The notes below the pieces were generated by a model that was given only the letters and a program-made list of their open reading frames with translations, ran no database searches and was not told where the DNA came from. A DNA stretch of 64,000 nucleotides from DATEPR01 sp036273855. GTDB taxonomy: Bacteria > Actinomycetota > Actinomycetes > Mycobacteriales > Pseudonocardiaceae. Made by a program: the position numbers and the translations under genes. Location: assembly GCA_036273855.1 (NCBI GenBank), contig DASUGU010000139.1:1-64000 (forward strand), given 5' to 3'. Below, piece by piece: positions 23,629 through 31,646 of this stretch (position 1 is the stretch's first letter; the number at the start of each line of letters is the position of its first letter).

Positions 23629-24423
23629 ATGACGGACGATGCGAGCTGGGTCCCGGACGAGATCAACGTCGAGGTGCCCAGCGCCGCGCGGGTGTACGAC
23701 TACCTGCTCGGCGGTGGGCACAACTTCGCGGCGGACCGGGCGGTCGGCGAGGTGGTGCTGAAGGTCCAGCCGCAGGGCAGGCAGATCGCCACCTCCAACC
23801 GGGCGTTCCTGAGCCGGGCCGTGCGGTACCTGGTGGACCAGGGCATCACCCAGTTTCTCGATCTGGGCTCGGGAATCCCGACCGTCGGCAACGTGCACGA
23901 GGTGGCCCAGCGGGCCAATCCGGACAGCCGCGTGGTGTACGTCGACTACGACCCGGTGGCCGTGGCGCACAGCCAGTTGATGTTGCACGGCAACGAGAAC
24001 GCCGCGGTGATCGACGCCGATCTCACCCAGCCCGAACAGGTGCTCGACTCGCCGGCGCTGCGCACGCTGATCGATTTCGACGAACCGGTCGGACTGCTCA
24101 TGGTCGCGGTGTTCCATTTCGTACCGGACGAGAAGCAGCCGGCACAAGTCGTCGAGAAATACCGTTCCGTCCTGCCGGCCGGCAGTTTTGTCGCGTTGTC
24201 CCATCTGACCGCGGACCAGATGCCCGGTGAGAGCGACGGTGTCGTCCAGGCGATGCGCGACAGCCGCGATCCGATGTTTTTCCGCAGCTATGCCGAAATC
24301 ATGCCGCTGTTCCAGGGTTTCGAACTCGTGCCGCCGGGCGTGGTGACCGCGTCGCAGTGGCGCAGCGAGGTCGCGGGCAGCGATCAGGAGGGCATCTACG
24401 CGGGGGTCGGCCGCAAGAGCTGA
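23629..24423 (+). CDS. SAM-dependent methyltransferase, DUF574 (Methyltransf_19) family
   Basis: A 264-residue protein with the family signature near the N-terminus, SAARVYDYLLGGGHNFAADR, and the SAM loop FLDLGSGIPTVGNVHEVAQ, then VVYVDYDPVAVAHS. Later comes LLMVAVFHFVPDE. The family is very abundant in actinomycetes with unknown substrates, often small secondary metabolites. A GAGG ribosome site precedes ATG 23629. Confidence 0.92.
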   Translation: MTDDASWVPDEINVEVPSAARVYDYLLGGGHNFAADRAVGEVVLKVQPQGRQIATSNRAFLSRAVRYLVDQGITQFLDLGSGIPTVGNVHEVAQRANPDSRVVYVDYDPVAVAHSQLMLHGNENAAVIDADLTQPEQVLDSPALRTLIDFDEPVGLLMVAVFHFVPDEKQPAQVVEKYRSVLPAGSFVALSHLTADQMPGESDGVVQAMRDSRDPMFFRSYAEIMPLFQGFELVPPGVVTASQWRSEVAGSDQEGIYAGVGRKS

Positions 24424-24427
24424 GCAC

Positions 24428-24457
24428 TTGACAGGTAGGAGATTCCCTACCTATCGT
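24428..24457 (+). promoter_or_regulatory. Promoter of the VOC-ArsR-SRPBCC operon with operator inside the spacer
   Basis: TTGACA (24428-24433) and TATCGT (24452-24457) are separated by 18 nt. The spacer region contains the perfect dyad AGGTAGG-N6-CCTACCT (24433-24452). ATG 24465 begins 8 nt after the -10 box, so the mRNA is probably leaderless. A dyad in this position would block RNA polymerase; ArsR, encoded in the operon, is the natural candidate. Confidence 0.65.
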
Positions 24458-24464
24458 CCGTGCC

Positions 24465-24836
24465 ATGGCTGTCACCCAGGTACGTCTGCTGTCCCTGCCC
24501 GTCACCGACCAGGACCGCGCCAAGCGGTTCTACGTGGACACGCTCGGCTTCGACCTCGTCGCCGACAACCCGATGCCGGGCGGCCGGTGGGTGCAGGTGG
24601 CGCCCAAGGGCGCGGACACGTCGATCACGCTGGTCACCTGGTTCACGACCATGCCGGCCGGTTCGGTCAAGGGCCTGGTGCTGGAGACCGACGACCTGGA
24701 CGGCGACGTCGCGACGCTCACCGCCCGAGGCGTGCCCATCGAGGGCGACGTGCAGCAGGCGCCGTGGGGCCGGTTCGTCACCTTCGACGACCCGGACGGC
24801 AACGGGATCGTGTTGCAGGCCAGTGCCGGTGGCTGA
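24465..24836 (+). CDS. VOC-family (glyoxalase/dioxygenase fold) protein
   Basis: A 123-residue protein with two beta-alpha-beta-beta-beta halves: VRLLSLPVTDQDRAKRFYVD at the start, GLVLETDDLDGDVATL in the middle, and GRFVTFDDPDGNGIVLQA at the end, the last containing the typical metal-site glutamate position replaced by V/L. It is probably a binding protein or an atypical enzyme. It is first in an operon with ArsR and SRPBCC genes, a frequent actinobacterial arrangement, and overlaps arsR. Confidence 0.9.
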   Translation: MAVTQVRLLSLPVTDQDRAKRFYVDTLGFDLVADNPMPGGRWVQVAPKGADTSITLVTWFTTMPAGSVKGLVLETDDLDGDVATLTARGVPIEGDVQQAPWGRFVTFDDPDGNGIVLQASAGG

Positions 24837-25164
24837 GCAGCCGGACGTGTTCGCGGCGGTCGCCAGCCCGATCCGGCGGCGGCTGCTGGGACTGCTGGCC
24901 GACCGGGGACCGTTGCCGGTGCGCGACCTGGCGGACAACTTCGCGATGCGCAGGCCGAGCGTGTCCGAACACCTCAAGGTCCTCAAGGACGCCGGCCTGG
25001 TGACCGAGCAGCGGTCCGGCCGGCAGCGGCTGTACCGGCTGCGAGCCGAACCGTTGGCCGACATCGCCGACTGGCTCTCGCCCTACGAGAAGTTCTGGCG
25101 CGGCAAGCTGACCAACCTGCGCGACCTACTGGACGGCACAGACGAGACAGGGAACGACGGATGA
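24829..25164 (+). CDS. ArsR-family transcriptional repressor
   Basis: A 111-residue winged-helix protein: PDVFAAVASPIRRRLLGLLA, recognition helix region MRRPSVSEHLKVLKDAGLVT, and wing EQRSGRQRLYRL. No metal-binding cysteine (ELCVCDL-type) is present, so it belongs to the non-metal ArsR group linked to SRPBCC genes. GTG 24829 overlaps the VOC stop; GTG 24823 is an equal choice. The ATGA junction couples it to the next gene. Confidence 0.92.
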   Translation: MAEQPDVFAAVASPIRRRLLGLLADRGPLPVRDLADNFAMRRPSVSEHLKVLKDAGLVTEQRSGRQRLYRLRAEPLADIADWLSPYEKFWRGKLTNLRDLLDGTDETGNDG

Positions 25165-25598
25165 CCGACACCGCCATCGAGATCGACCAGTACCTCGCCC
25201 ACCCGCCGGCCAAGGTCTGGCACGCGCTCACCGACCCGGCGCTGCTCGCGACCTGGTTGATGCCCAACGACTTCCGGCCGGTCGTCGGTCACCGGTTCAC
25301 CTTCCGCACCGATCCCCGGCCGGGGCAGGAGTTCGACGGCGTCGTGCACTGCGAGGTGGTCGACCTGGAACCGGAACGGCTGCTGCGGATCGCCTGGCGC
25401 GGCGGCACGTTGGACACCACGGTCACCTGGACGCTGCGCCCGGAAGGTCATGGCACCCGGCTGTTGCTGGAGCACGCCGGTTTCGACCCGACCGATCCGG
25501 TGCAGCGGCAGGCGTGGACCATCATGGGCGGCGGCTGGCGCTCCCATGTACTGGCCGCACTGGAGAAACTGCTGGCCGGAACTAGCCCGCGTTCTTGA
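25161..25598 (+). CDS. SRPBCC (AHSA1-like) domain protein
   Basis: A 145-residue START/Bet v1-fold protein: LAHPPAKVWHALTDPALLAT, LMPNDFRPVVGHRFTFR, RLLRIAWRGGTL and the C-terminal helix GGWRSHVLAALEKLLAG. AHSA1-like proteins bind hydrophobic ligands in a deep cavity. It is co-expressed with ArsR and VOC and is possibly the ligand-handling part. Its 3' end overlaps the convergent GMC gene by 17 nt. Confidence 0.9.
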   Translation: MTDTAIEIDQYLAHPPAKVWHALTDPALLATWLMPNDFRPVVGHRFTFRTDPRPGQEFDGVVHCEVVDLEPERLLRIAWRGGTLDTTVTWTLRPEGHGTRLLLEHAGFDPTDPVQRQAWTIMGGGWRSHVLAALEKLLAGTSPRS

Positions 25599-27171
25599 TC
25601 AGGTCCGCGGCCTTCTCCGCGATCATGATGGTGGGCGCGTTCGTGTTGCCGCGCACGATCTTCGGCATGACCGACGCGTCCACCACGCGCAGCCCGGTCA
25701 CCCCGCGCACCCGCAGTTCCGGGTCCACCACGGCCATCTCGCCGCTGCCCATCGCGCACGTGCCCACCGGGTGGTACAGCGTCTGGGTCTCGCGCCGGAC
25801 GTGCTCGCCGAGTTCGTCGTCGGTCAGGCCGTCGAGGTGGTCTGGCATGCTGGGCGACGCGAGGAACTTGCCGAGCGCAGGCTGCTTGGCGATGTCGATA
25901 GCCGTCTTCAGGCCCGCGATCATCGCGTCCCAGTCGGCCGGATCGGCGTAGTAGGCCGGATCCATCGCCGGCCGCCACGTCGGGTTGGCCGAGCGCAGCC
26001 GCAACTCACCCCGGCTGGCCACGTCGACCACGGTCACCGCCGCCGTGAAACCACGGCCGGTCGGCTCGCGCAAACCGTTGTCGGTGAACAGGGTCGGCAC
26101 CGCGATGTACTGGACGTCCGGTGCGTCGAGTTCGGACCGGGTGGCGGTGAAACCGCCGGACTCGCCGACATTGGACGCCAGCGGGCCGCGGCCGGCGATC
26201 TGCCACTGCATCAGGCGGGCCGGCGACTGGTAGTCGGTCAGGTCCGTGGTGCCCTTGGTGAACCAGACGATCCCGGCGGCCGGGTGGTCGTGCAGGTTGG
26301 CGCCGACACCGGGCAGCCCGACGTTGACGTCGATGCCGTGCTCCCGCAGGTGTGCCGCCGGGCCGATGCCGGACAGCATCAGCAACTGCGGCGAGTTGAT
26401 CGCGCCACCGGACAGCAGCACCTCGCGGTCCACGGTGGCCACCCGCTCCTGGCCGTCCTGCAGGTAGGTCACGCCGACGGCCCGGTCGCCGGCCAGCACG
26501 ATCTGGCTGGCCAGCGCGTTGGTCGCCACGGTGAGGTTGGGGCGCTTGAGCGCCGGCCGCAGGTAGGCGTCCGCCGTGGACCAGCGCCTGCCGTTGTGGC
26601 ACGTCACCTGGTACTGGCCGACGCCGTCCTGGGTGTCGCCGTTGAAGTCGTCGTTGGGCTTGAGGCCCCACGCCACCGCGCTGTCCACCCACGCGGAGCT
26701 CAGCTCGTGGGTGTAGCGCCGGTCCTCGACGAACAGCGGGCCGTCGTTGCCGTGCAGCGGGCCGGTCAGCCGCAGGTTGTGCTCGGCACGGCGGAAGTAG
26801 GGCAGCACGTCGTCGTAGCCCCAGCCGATGGCGCCGTGCTCGTCGCGCCAGCCGTCGTAGTCGGCGGCGTTGCCTCGGATGTAGATCATCGCGTTCATCG
26901 ACGAGCAGCCGCCGAGCGCCTTCATCCTGGGCCAGTACGTGGTGCGGCCGCCGAGGTGTTTCTGTTCGGTGGTCTCGTAGTTCCAGTCCCAGCGGGTCTT
27001 GAACAGCGACGAGAACGCGGCCGGGATGTGGATCTCGTCGGCGTCGTCGCTCCCGCCCGCCTCCAGCAGCAGAACGGTGACGTCCGGCTGCTCGGTGAGC
27101 CGGCTGGCCAGCACGCACCCCGCGCTGCCGGCACCGATGACGACATAGTCGTATGCGGAGCGTTCCGGCAT
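25582..27171 (-). CDS. GMC-family oxidoreductase (choline dehydrogenase-like)
   Basis: A 529-residue FAD enzyme. The dinucleotide fold VVIGAGSAGCVLASRL lies at residues 10-25, the GMC signature 1 region is WPRMKALGGCSSMNAMIYIR, signature 2 is GAINSPQLLMLSGIGP, and the active-site histidine is in YHPVGTCAMG near residue 467. Enzymes of this class oxidise alcohols such as choline or alkanols. ATG 27171 follows AGGAGGT. A 12-bp palindrome 73 nt upstream suggests repressor control. It is convergent with the SRPBCC gene. Confidence 0.92.
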   Translation of the reverse strand: MPERSAYDYVVIGAGSAGCVLASRLTEQPDVTVLLLEAGGSDDADEIHIPAAFSSLFKTRWDWNYETTEQKHLGGRTTYWPRMKALGGCSSMNAMIYIRGNAADYDGWRDEHGAIGWGYDDVLPYFRRAEHNLRLTGPLHGNDGPLFVEDRRYTHELSSAWVDSAVAWGLKPNDDFNGDTQDGVGQYQVTCHNGRRWSTADAYLRPALKRPNLTVATNALASQIVLAGDRAVGVTYLQDGQERVATVDREVLLSGGAINSPQLLMLSGIGPAAHLREHGIDVNVGLPGVGANLHDHPAAGIVWFTKGTTDLTDYQSPARLMQWQIAGRGPLASNVGESGGFTATRSELDAPDVQYIAVPTLFTDNGLREPTGRGFTAAVTVVDVASRGELRLRSANPTWRPAMDPAYYADPADWDAMIAGLKTAIDIAKQPALGKFLASPSMPDHLDGLTDDELGEHVRRETQTLYHPVGTCAMGSGEMAVVDPELRVRGVTGLRVVDASVMPKIVRGNTNAPTIMIAEKAADLIKNAG

Positions 27172-27243
27172 CAGGACCTCCTTGTCGCGACCCGTGCCGA
27201 TCAGTGTTGTCGCCACCGGCGGGCCGAGGCAAGCGCTGGTGTC

Positions 27244-27255
27244 TGACACGTGTCA
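27244..27255. promoter_or_regulatory. Palindrome TGACACGTGTCA between GMC and ABC-exporter genes
   Basis: A perfect 12-bp palindrome in the divergent 144-nt region lies 73 nt before the GMC start and 60 nt before the ABC gene. It has the symmetry of a dimeric repressor site (TetR/BetI type by analogy). Confidence 0.5.
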
Positions 27256-27302
27256 CATCGAACCGCTGACTCGTCGCACTAACGCCCCGACCAGGGCGAA
27301 CC

Positions 27303-27308
27303 TAGCGT
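27303..27308 (+). promoter_or_regulatory. -10 box TAGCGT of the ABC exporter operon, leaderless type
   Basis: TAGCGT is followed by 7 nt and then ATG 27316, with no ribosome site between. Confidence 0.55.
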
Positions 27309-27315
27309 TGCCCGC

Positions 27316-28197
27316 ATGAGCGAAACCGCCGTGGACTTCCGGTCCGTCACCAAGAACTTCGGTCAGGTCACCGCCGTGGACGGTCTGGACCTGACCGTCA
27401 CGCGCGGCGAGGTGGTGGCCCTGCTCGGCCCGAACGGCGCCGGCAAGTCCACCACGACCGGGCTGCTGCTGGGCCTGTTCCGGCCGACCAGCGGCCGGGT
27501 CGCCGTGTTCGGCAGGCCACCAGGGGACGCCGTGGCCGCCGGGTTGGTCGGCGCGATGCTGCAGGACGCCGGCCTGATGCCCGGTGTGACCGTCGCCGGG
27601 CTGGTCGACCTGGCCAGGGCCGTCTACCCGAACCCGAGGCCGCCGGCCGAACTGCTCGCCGACGCCGACCTGACCGGCATCGCCCGGCGCAGGGTGGACC
27701 GATTGTCCGGTGGCCAGACCCAGCGCGTGCGCTTCGCGCTGGCCATCGCCGGCGACCCGGACCTGCTGGTGCTGGACGAACCGACCACCGCGATGGACGT
27801 GCGCAGCCGCCAGGCGTTCTGGGCCACCGTGCGGGGCTACGCGGCCCGGGGCACCACGATCCTGTTCGCCACCCACTACCTGGCGGAGGCGGACGAGCAC
27901 GCCGACCGGATCGTCGTCGTGGCGGGCGGCCGGATGGTCGTGGACGGCACACCGGCCCGGGTCAAGGCGGCCGCGGGCGGGCATCGCGTGCGGTTCACCC
28001 TCGGCGACGGCGAACTGGCCGGCCTGGACCGGCTGCCCGGCGTCAGCGGGGTGGAGCTGCACGGCTCGTCGGTGACGCTGCGGACCGCCGACGCCGAGAC
28101 CACCGTGCGGGCCCTGCTGCTGGCCAGGGACCGCACGCCCGATCTGGAAGTGACCGGCGCCGATCTCGAGGACGCGTTCCTCGCCCTCACCCACTGA
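27316..28197 (+). CDS. ABC transporter ATP-binding protein
   Basis: A 293-residue protein with a complete nucleotide-binding domain: Walker A LLGPNGAGKSTTTG, Q-loop MLQDAGLMPG, signature RLSGGQTQRVRFAL, Walker B LLVLDEPTTAMD, H-loop TILFATHYLAEAD. The C-terminal 80 residues are an extra domain found in ABC-2 exporters (DrrA/YadG class). It works with the following permease, probably exporting a drug or lipid. The two-component genes downstream suggest envelope-stress control. Confidence 0.93.
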   Translation: MSETAVDFRSVTKNFGQVTAVDGLDLTVTRGEVVALLGPNGAGKSTTTGLLLGLFRPTSGRVAVFGRPPGDAVAAGLVGAMLQDAGLMPGVTVAGLVDLARAVYPNPRPPAELLADADLTGIARRRVDRLSGGQTQRVRFALAIAGDPDLLVLDEPTTAMDVRSRQAFWATVRGYAARGTTILFATHYLAEADEHADRIVVVAGGRMVVDGTPARVKAAAGGHRVRFTLGDGELAGLDRLPGVSGVELHGSSVTLRTADAETTVRALLLARDRTPDLEVTGADLEDAFLALTH

Positions 28198-28210
28198 CAA
28201 GGAATGACCC

Positions 28211-28945
28211 ATGTTGAGCCTGGTACGCCTGGAAGTCCGCCGGATGCTGGTGGACAGCCGGTTCCTGATCCTGATGCTGGCCATGCCGATCGCGATGTAC
28301 CTGCTGTTCACCAACATCTTCGGCAACACGCCACCGGTGGACGGCATGAGCCAGTACCTGCGCGCCATGATCGCGATGGCCGCGTTCGGCGCGATCGGCG
28401 CGGCGCTGATGGCGACCACGCCGAGGATCGCGGTGGAGCGCACCAACGGCTGGCTGCGCCAACTGCGCACCATGCCGGTGCCCGCCCGATCGGTGATCAC
28501 CGCGAAGGTGCTGTCCGCGATGCTGTGGGGCCTGCCGGCGATCGTGCTCGTGGACGTGACGGCCGTACTGGACCACGGTGTGCACCTGGCGGCGTGGCAG
28601 TGGCTGGCCACCACTGCGCTGCTGTGGGTGGGCACGGCACCGTTCGCCGCGCTGGGCACGCTGCTGGGCTACCTCACCGACGGCGACACCGCGTTCGGCG
28701 TGATGTTCGGGATCTACCTGGCCATCGCGGCCCTGGGCGGGCTGTGGATGCCCGTGTCGATCCTGCCCTCGGCGGTGCAACGGGTCGCCGCGGCGCTGCC
28801 GTCCGACCGGTTCGCCGAACTGGGCTGGCGGGTCGCCGTCGGGTCGGCGCCCTCGGCGACCGGCGTGGCCATCCTGTCCGGCTGGCTGGCCGGGTTCGGC
28901 GTGCTCGCCGTGCTGCTCTACCGCAGGTCCAACGCGCTGCGGTGA
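28211..28945 (+). CDS. ABC-2 type permease
   Basis: A 244-residue membrane protein with six predicted helices. It starts LSLVRLEVRRMLVDSRFLIL, with the ABC-2 pattern LRQLRTMPVPARSVITAKVL in a cytoplasmic loop and ALGGLWMPVSILPSAVQRVA near the end. It is 13 nt downstream of its ATPase, and the pair forms one exporter. Confidence 0.9.
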   Translation: MLSLVRLEVRRMLVDSRFLILMLAMPIAMYLLFTNIFGNTPPVDGMSQYLRAMIAMAAFGAIGAALMATTPRIAVERTNGWLRQLRTMPVPARSVITAKVLSAMLWGLPAIVLVDVTAVLDHGVHLAAWQWLATTALLWVGTAPFAALGTLLGYLTDGDTAFGVMFGIYLAIAALGGLWMPVSILPSAVQRVAAALPSDRFAELGWRVAVGSAPSATGVAILSGWLAGFGVLAVLLYRRSNALR

Positions 28946-28975
28946 CGCGGCGGTACCGTGCGCACGAGGTGGACG

Positions 28976-30148
28976 ATGACTGACCAGACCCCGATCTTCG
29001 GCATCCTGGGGCGCCGGCCGATCACGGCGATCCGGAAGGCGCGGTGGGCGGCTTTCCTGCTGCTGATGCTGTCCTTCCACCTCTACCCGATCTCCGACCT
29101 GGTGCACCGCCACCTCCCCGCCGGGACGGTCGCGCTGGTCCTGGTGCTGGAGGCCGGTGCCGCCGCCCTGTGGGTGCGGACGATGTGGCTGGCACTGGCC
29201 ACCACGGCGCCGTTCCCGGTGATCCGGCCGTGGCTGGCCGCGGTGGCCGTGTCGAACGTGATGCTGGCACTGGTACTGGGCGGCAACTACAAGGGCATGC
29301 TGATCTACCTGAGCATCGCGTGCGCGGTGTCGCTGCCGCCGAGGTGGACGCTGCCGGCGCTGGTCGCGTGCACCGGAGTGGCGCTGGCGGCCGAGTTCCG
29401 CAACACCCGGTACCTCGCGTTGGCGCCCGGCGACCGGCCCAACGAGATCGTCACCGCGCTGTGCCTGGTGTTCTTCCTCGGCCTGATGATGTGGTTCTAC
29501 CGACGGGTGATGACACTGATCCTGGAACTGCGGACCGCGCGGGCCGAACTGGCCCGGCTGGCGGTCACCGAGGAACGGCTGCGGTTCGCCCGCGACCTGC
29601 ACGACCTGCTCGGCCACAGCCTCACCACGATCGCGTTGAAGAGCCAGGTGGCGCGGCGGCTGGCCACCCCGGACTCCCCCGTCGCCAGGGAGGTGGGCGA
29701 CATCGAGTCGGTGGCCCAGCAGGCGCTGGCCGAGGTGCGGGAGGCCGTTACCGGCTATCGCGGCCGGTCGCTGGCCGATGAGCTGGACGCGGCCCGGTCC
29801 ACGCTCACCGCCGCCGGCATCGACGTCACCGTGCGGCTGGACGGCACCGTCCTGCCGGCCCCGCTGGACGCGCTGCTGGGCTGGGTGGTCCGCGAGGGCA
29901 CCACCAACGTGCTGCGGCACAGCGGGGCCCGGTCGTGCGAGTTCCGGCTGCACCGCGACGCCACCGGCGTGTGCCTGGACGTGTGCGACGACGGCGTCGG
30001 GCCGAACGGCGGCCCACCCGGCAACGGCCTGGCCGGGCTGGCCGAACGGGTGAGCGGCGCGGGCGGCCGGCTGGACAGCGGTCCGGCGCCGCACCGGGGC
30101 TTCCACCTGGCGGCACGGCTGCCGCCGGCCGTGGGCGGTGACACGTGA
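28976..30148 (+). CDS. Sensor histidine kinase, DesK/NarX-like (HisKA_3)
   Basis: A 390-residue protein: about five N-terminal membrane helices (residues 15-180), the dimerisation helix with the phospho-accepting histidine in RFARDLHDLLGHSLTT at about 208, and a HATPase domain with REGTTNVLRHSGA (N-box) and VCDDGVGPNGGPPGNGLAGL (G-box). The DesK-like membrane region suggests sensing of membrane state or lipophilic compounds. ATG 28976 follows a GAGGTGG site. The response regulator overlaps it by 4 nt, and the exporter upstream is the likely target. Confidence 0.92.
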   Translation: MTDQTPIFGILGRRPITAIRKARWAAFLLLMLSFHLYPISDLVHRHLPAGTVALVLVLEAGAAALWVRTMWLALATTAPFPVIRPWLAAVAVSNVMLALVLGGNYKGMLIYLSIACAVSLPPRWTLPALVACTGVALAAEFRNTRYLALAPGDRPNEIVTALCLVFFLGLMMWFYRRVMTLILELRTARAELARLAVTEERLRFARDLHDLLGHSLTTIALKSQVARRLATPDSPVAREVGDIESVAQQALAEVREAVTGYRGRSLADELDAARSTLTAAGIDVTVRLDGTVLPAPLDALLGWVVREGTTNVLRHSGARSCEFRLHRDATGVCLDVCDDGVGPNGGPPGNGLAGLAERVSGAGGRLDSGPAPHRGFHLAARLPPAVGGDT

Positions 30149-30750
30149 TCCGGGTGCTGCTGGCCGAGGACCAGGGCATGGTGCGCGGCGCCCTGGCCAC
30201 GCTGCTCGATCTCGAACCGGACATCGAGGTGGTCGGCCAGGTCGGCGGTGGCGACCAGGTGGTGGCCGAGGCGCTGCGCACCGAACCGGACGTGGCGCTG
30301 CTGGACATCGAGATGCCCGGCACGGACGGCCTGGCCGCCGCCGCCGAGTTGCGCCGCGCGCGGCCGGACTGCCGGGTGCTGATGCTCACCACGTTCGGCA
30401 GGCCCGGTTACCTGCGGCGGGCGATGGACGCCGGGGTCAGCGGTTTCCTGGTCAAGGACGGCCCGGTCGAACAGCTGGCGCACGCGATCCGGCGGGTACT
30501 GGCCGGTGAGCAGGTCATCGACCCGAAACTGGCCGTGGCCGCGCTGTCCACCGGGACCAGCCCACTGTCGCCGAGGGAACGTGACGTGCTCGCGGCGGCC
30601 ACCGACGGTTCCACCGCCACCGAGATCGCCGGGCGCCTACACCTGTCCGAGGGAACGGTGCGCAACTATCTGTCGTCGGCGATCCAGAAAACCGGCGCCA
30701 GAAACCGGTTGGAGGCCGCCAGGGTGGCGACCGAGAACGGCTGGCTCTAG
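30145..30750 (+). CDS. NarL/LuxR-family response regulator (DesR-like)
   Basis: A 201-residue protein: receiver domain with acidic pocket (VLLAEDQGMVRGAL), phospho-acceptor Asp54 in VALLDIEMPGTDG, a conserved Thr/Lys (LMLTTFGRPG, FLVKDGP), and a LuxR HTH at residues 141-195 (LSPRERDVLAAATDGST, HLSEGTVRNYLSSAIQKTGA). The GTG start overlaps the kinase stop. It probably activates the adjacent ABC exporter operon. Confidence 0.93.
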   Translation: MIRVLLAEDQGMVRGALATLLDLEPDIEVVGQVGGGDQVVAEALRTEPDVALLDIEMPGTDGLAAAAELRRARPDCRVLMLTTFGRPGYLRRAMDAGVSGFLVKDGPVEQLAHAIRRVLAGEQVIDPKLAVAALSTGTSPLSPRERDVLAAATDGSTATEIAGRLHLSEGTVRNYLSSAIQKTGARNRLEAARVATENGWL

Positions 30751-30848
30751 CTGGCATGACCCACCCGGGCATCATGATCATGCCACGATTCACCGGGCCA
30801 CGCGCTATCGTCATGGCGCCCGAAGAGAATTGGGCTACGGAGGTTTCG

Positions 30849-31217
30849 ATGGAGCCGGCTCCCCACGTGAACGCCGACGTGCCGGACCAGGCAGAGCTGG
30901 CTCGCATGCTCACCGACTACGCCAAGGCGGCTCGGGGCACCGCGATCAAGAACCACACCAAGGGCGACGCCTTCGGCGAGACGCTGGCCAGCAGCCGGGC
31001 CGACGTGTACGACAAGGCGGCCGAGCTGGTGCGCCAGTTGCCGTTGCAGGACGCGGCGAACGAGATGATGGACCGGGCCAAGGCCGCGCACATCAGGACA
31101 CCGCCGCTGATCAACTTCGACTCGGCAGGCGTGCAGTACGCCACCGCGCGGGCCTGGCAGTTCTGCGCCTGGCAGATCGACCCGTCACTGCCCGAAGTGG
31201 CCCCGAAATGGGACTGA
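30849..31217 (+). CDS. Conserved hypothetical protein, 122 residues
   Basis: Not recognised. It begins MEPAPHVNADVPDQAELARM and is mostly helical (FGETLASSRADVYDKAAELV, DAANEMMDRAKAAHI), ending with a Trp-rich tail ARAWQFCAWQIDPSLPE. ATG 30849 has a GGAGG ribosome site with 5-nt spacing, preferred over in-frame ATGs upstream. It overlaps the following small membrane gene by 10 nt, so the two are made together. Confidence 0.7.
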   Translation: MEPAPHVNADVPDQAELARMLTDYAKAARGTAIKNHTKGDAFGETLASSRADVYDKAAELVRQLPLQDAANEMMDRAKAAHIRTPPLINFDSAGVQYATARAWQFCAWQIDPSLPEVAPKWD

Positions 31218-31429
31218 CCCCCACCCGGCGCCGCCGCACGCCGTCGGCCGCCGGCCTCAACCCGGTCGGCTGGCTGGTCAGGTGGGCCGACTGGTTCGAG
31301 GCCCGGGGCGTGTACGTGCCCGGTGAGGACAGCCGCAGCCTGTCCACCTGGCGCGATTTCGGCTGGCTGATCGTGGGCGGTCTGATCGCCGTCAGCGCCT
31401 TTGTCGTGTTCTTCGCCATCGTGTCCTGA
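31208..31429 (+). CDS. Small single-span membrane protein, 73 residues
   Basis: Starts inside the 3' end of the previous gene (MGLTPTRRRRTPSAAG). It has a basic N-terminus, an amphipathic region NPVGWLVRWADWFEARGVYV, and one C-terminal membrane span FGWLIVGGLIAVSAFVVFFA. Function unknown; it probably anchors or assists the preceding protein at the membrane. Confidence 0.65.
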   Translation: MGLTPTRRRRTPSAAGLNPVGWLVRWADWFEARGVYVPGEDSRSLSTWRDFGWLIVGGLIAVSAFVVFFAIVS

Positions 31430-31584
31430 CAAAGACAGGACAACCGCTGTTGCGCCGAACGGGTGTAATCCTGTCGTCACATGTTGCATCGGACGCTGCT
31501 CCACCGATGGGTGAATTGAGCACGCGAAGCCCCCCGGCGCGCTCGCGCTCCTTGCTGCCGTTCGGCGGGAAGGGGCACCACAGT

Positions 31585-31613
31585 TGTGGGCGGTGCCACC
31601 GGCACCGCCCACA
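31585..31613. terminator. Perfect 13-bp hairpin before the peroxiredoxin gene
   Basis: Arms TGTGGGCGGTGCC and GGCACCGCCCACA are separated by a 3-nt loop. There is no U-tract, as is common for actinobacterial terminators. It lies 155 nt after the small membrane gene and 22 nt before the peroxiredoxin -10 box, so it probably ends the upstream transcript. Confidence 0.6.
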
Positions 31614-31634
31614 CGCCCATCCGGCCCACCGCGC

Positions 31635-31640
31635 TAGCGT
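31635..31640 (+). promoter_or_regulatory. -10 box TAGCGT of the peroxiredoxin gene, leaderless type
   Basis: TAGCGT is followed by 6 nt and then ATG 31647, without a ribosome site. Confidence 0.55.
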
Positions 31641-31646
31641 GCCGGT

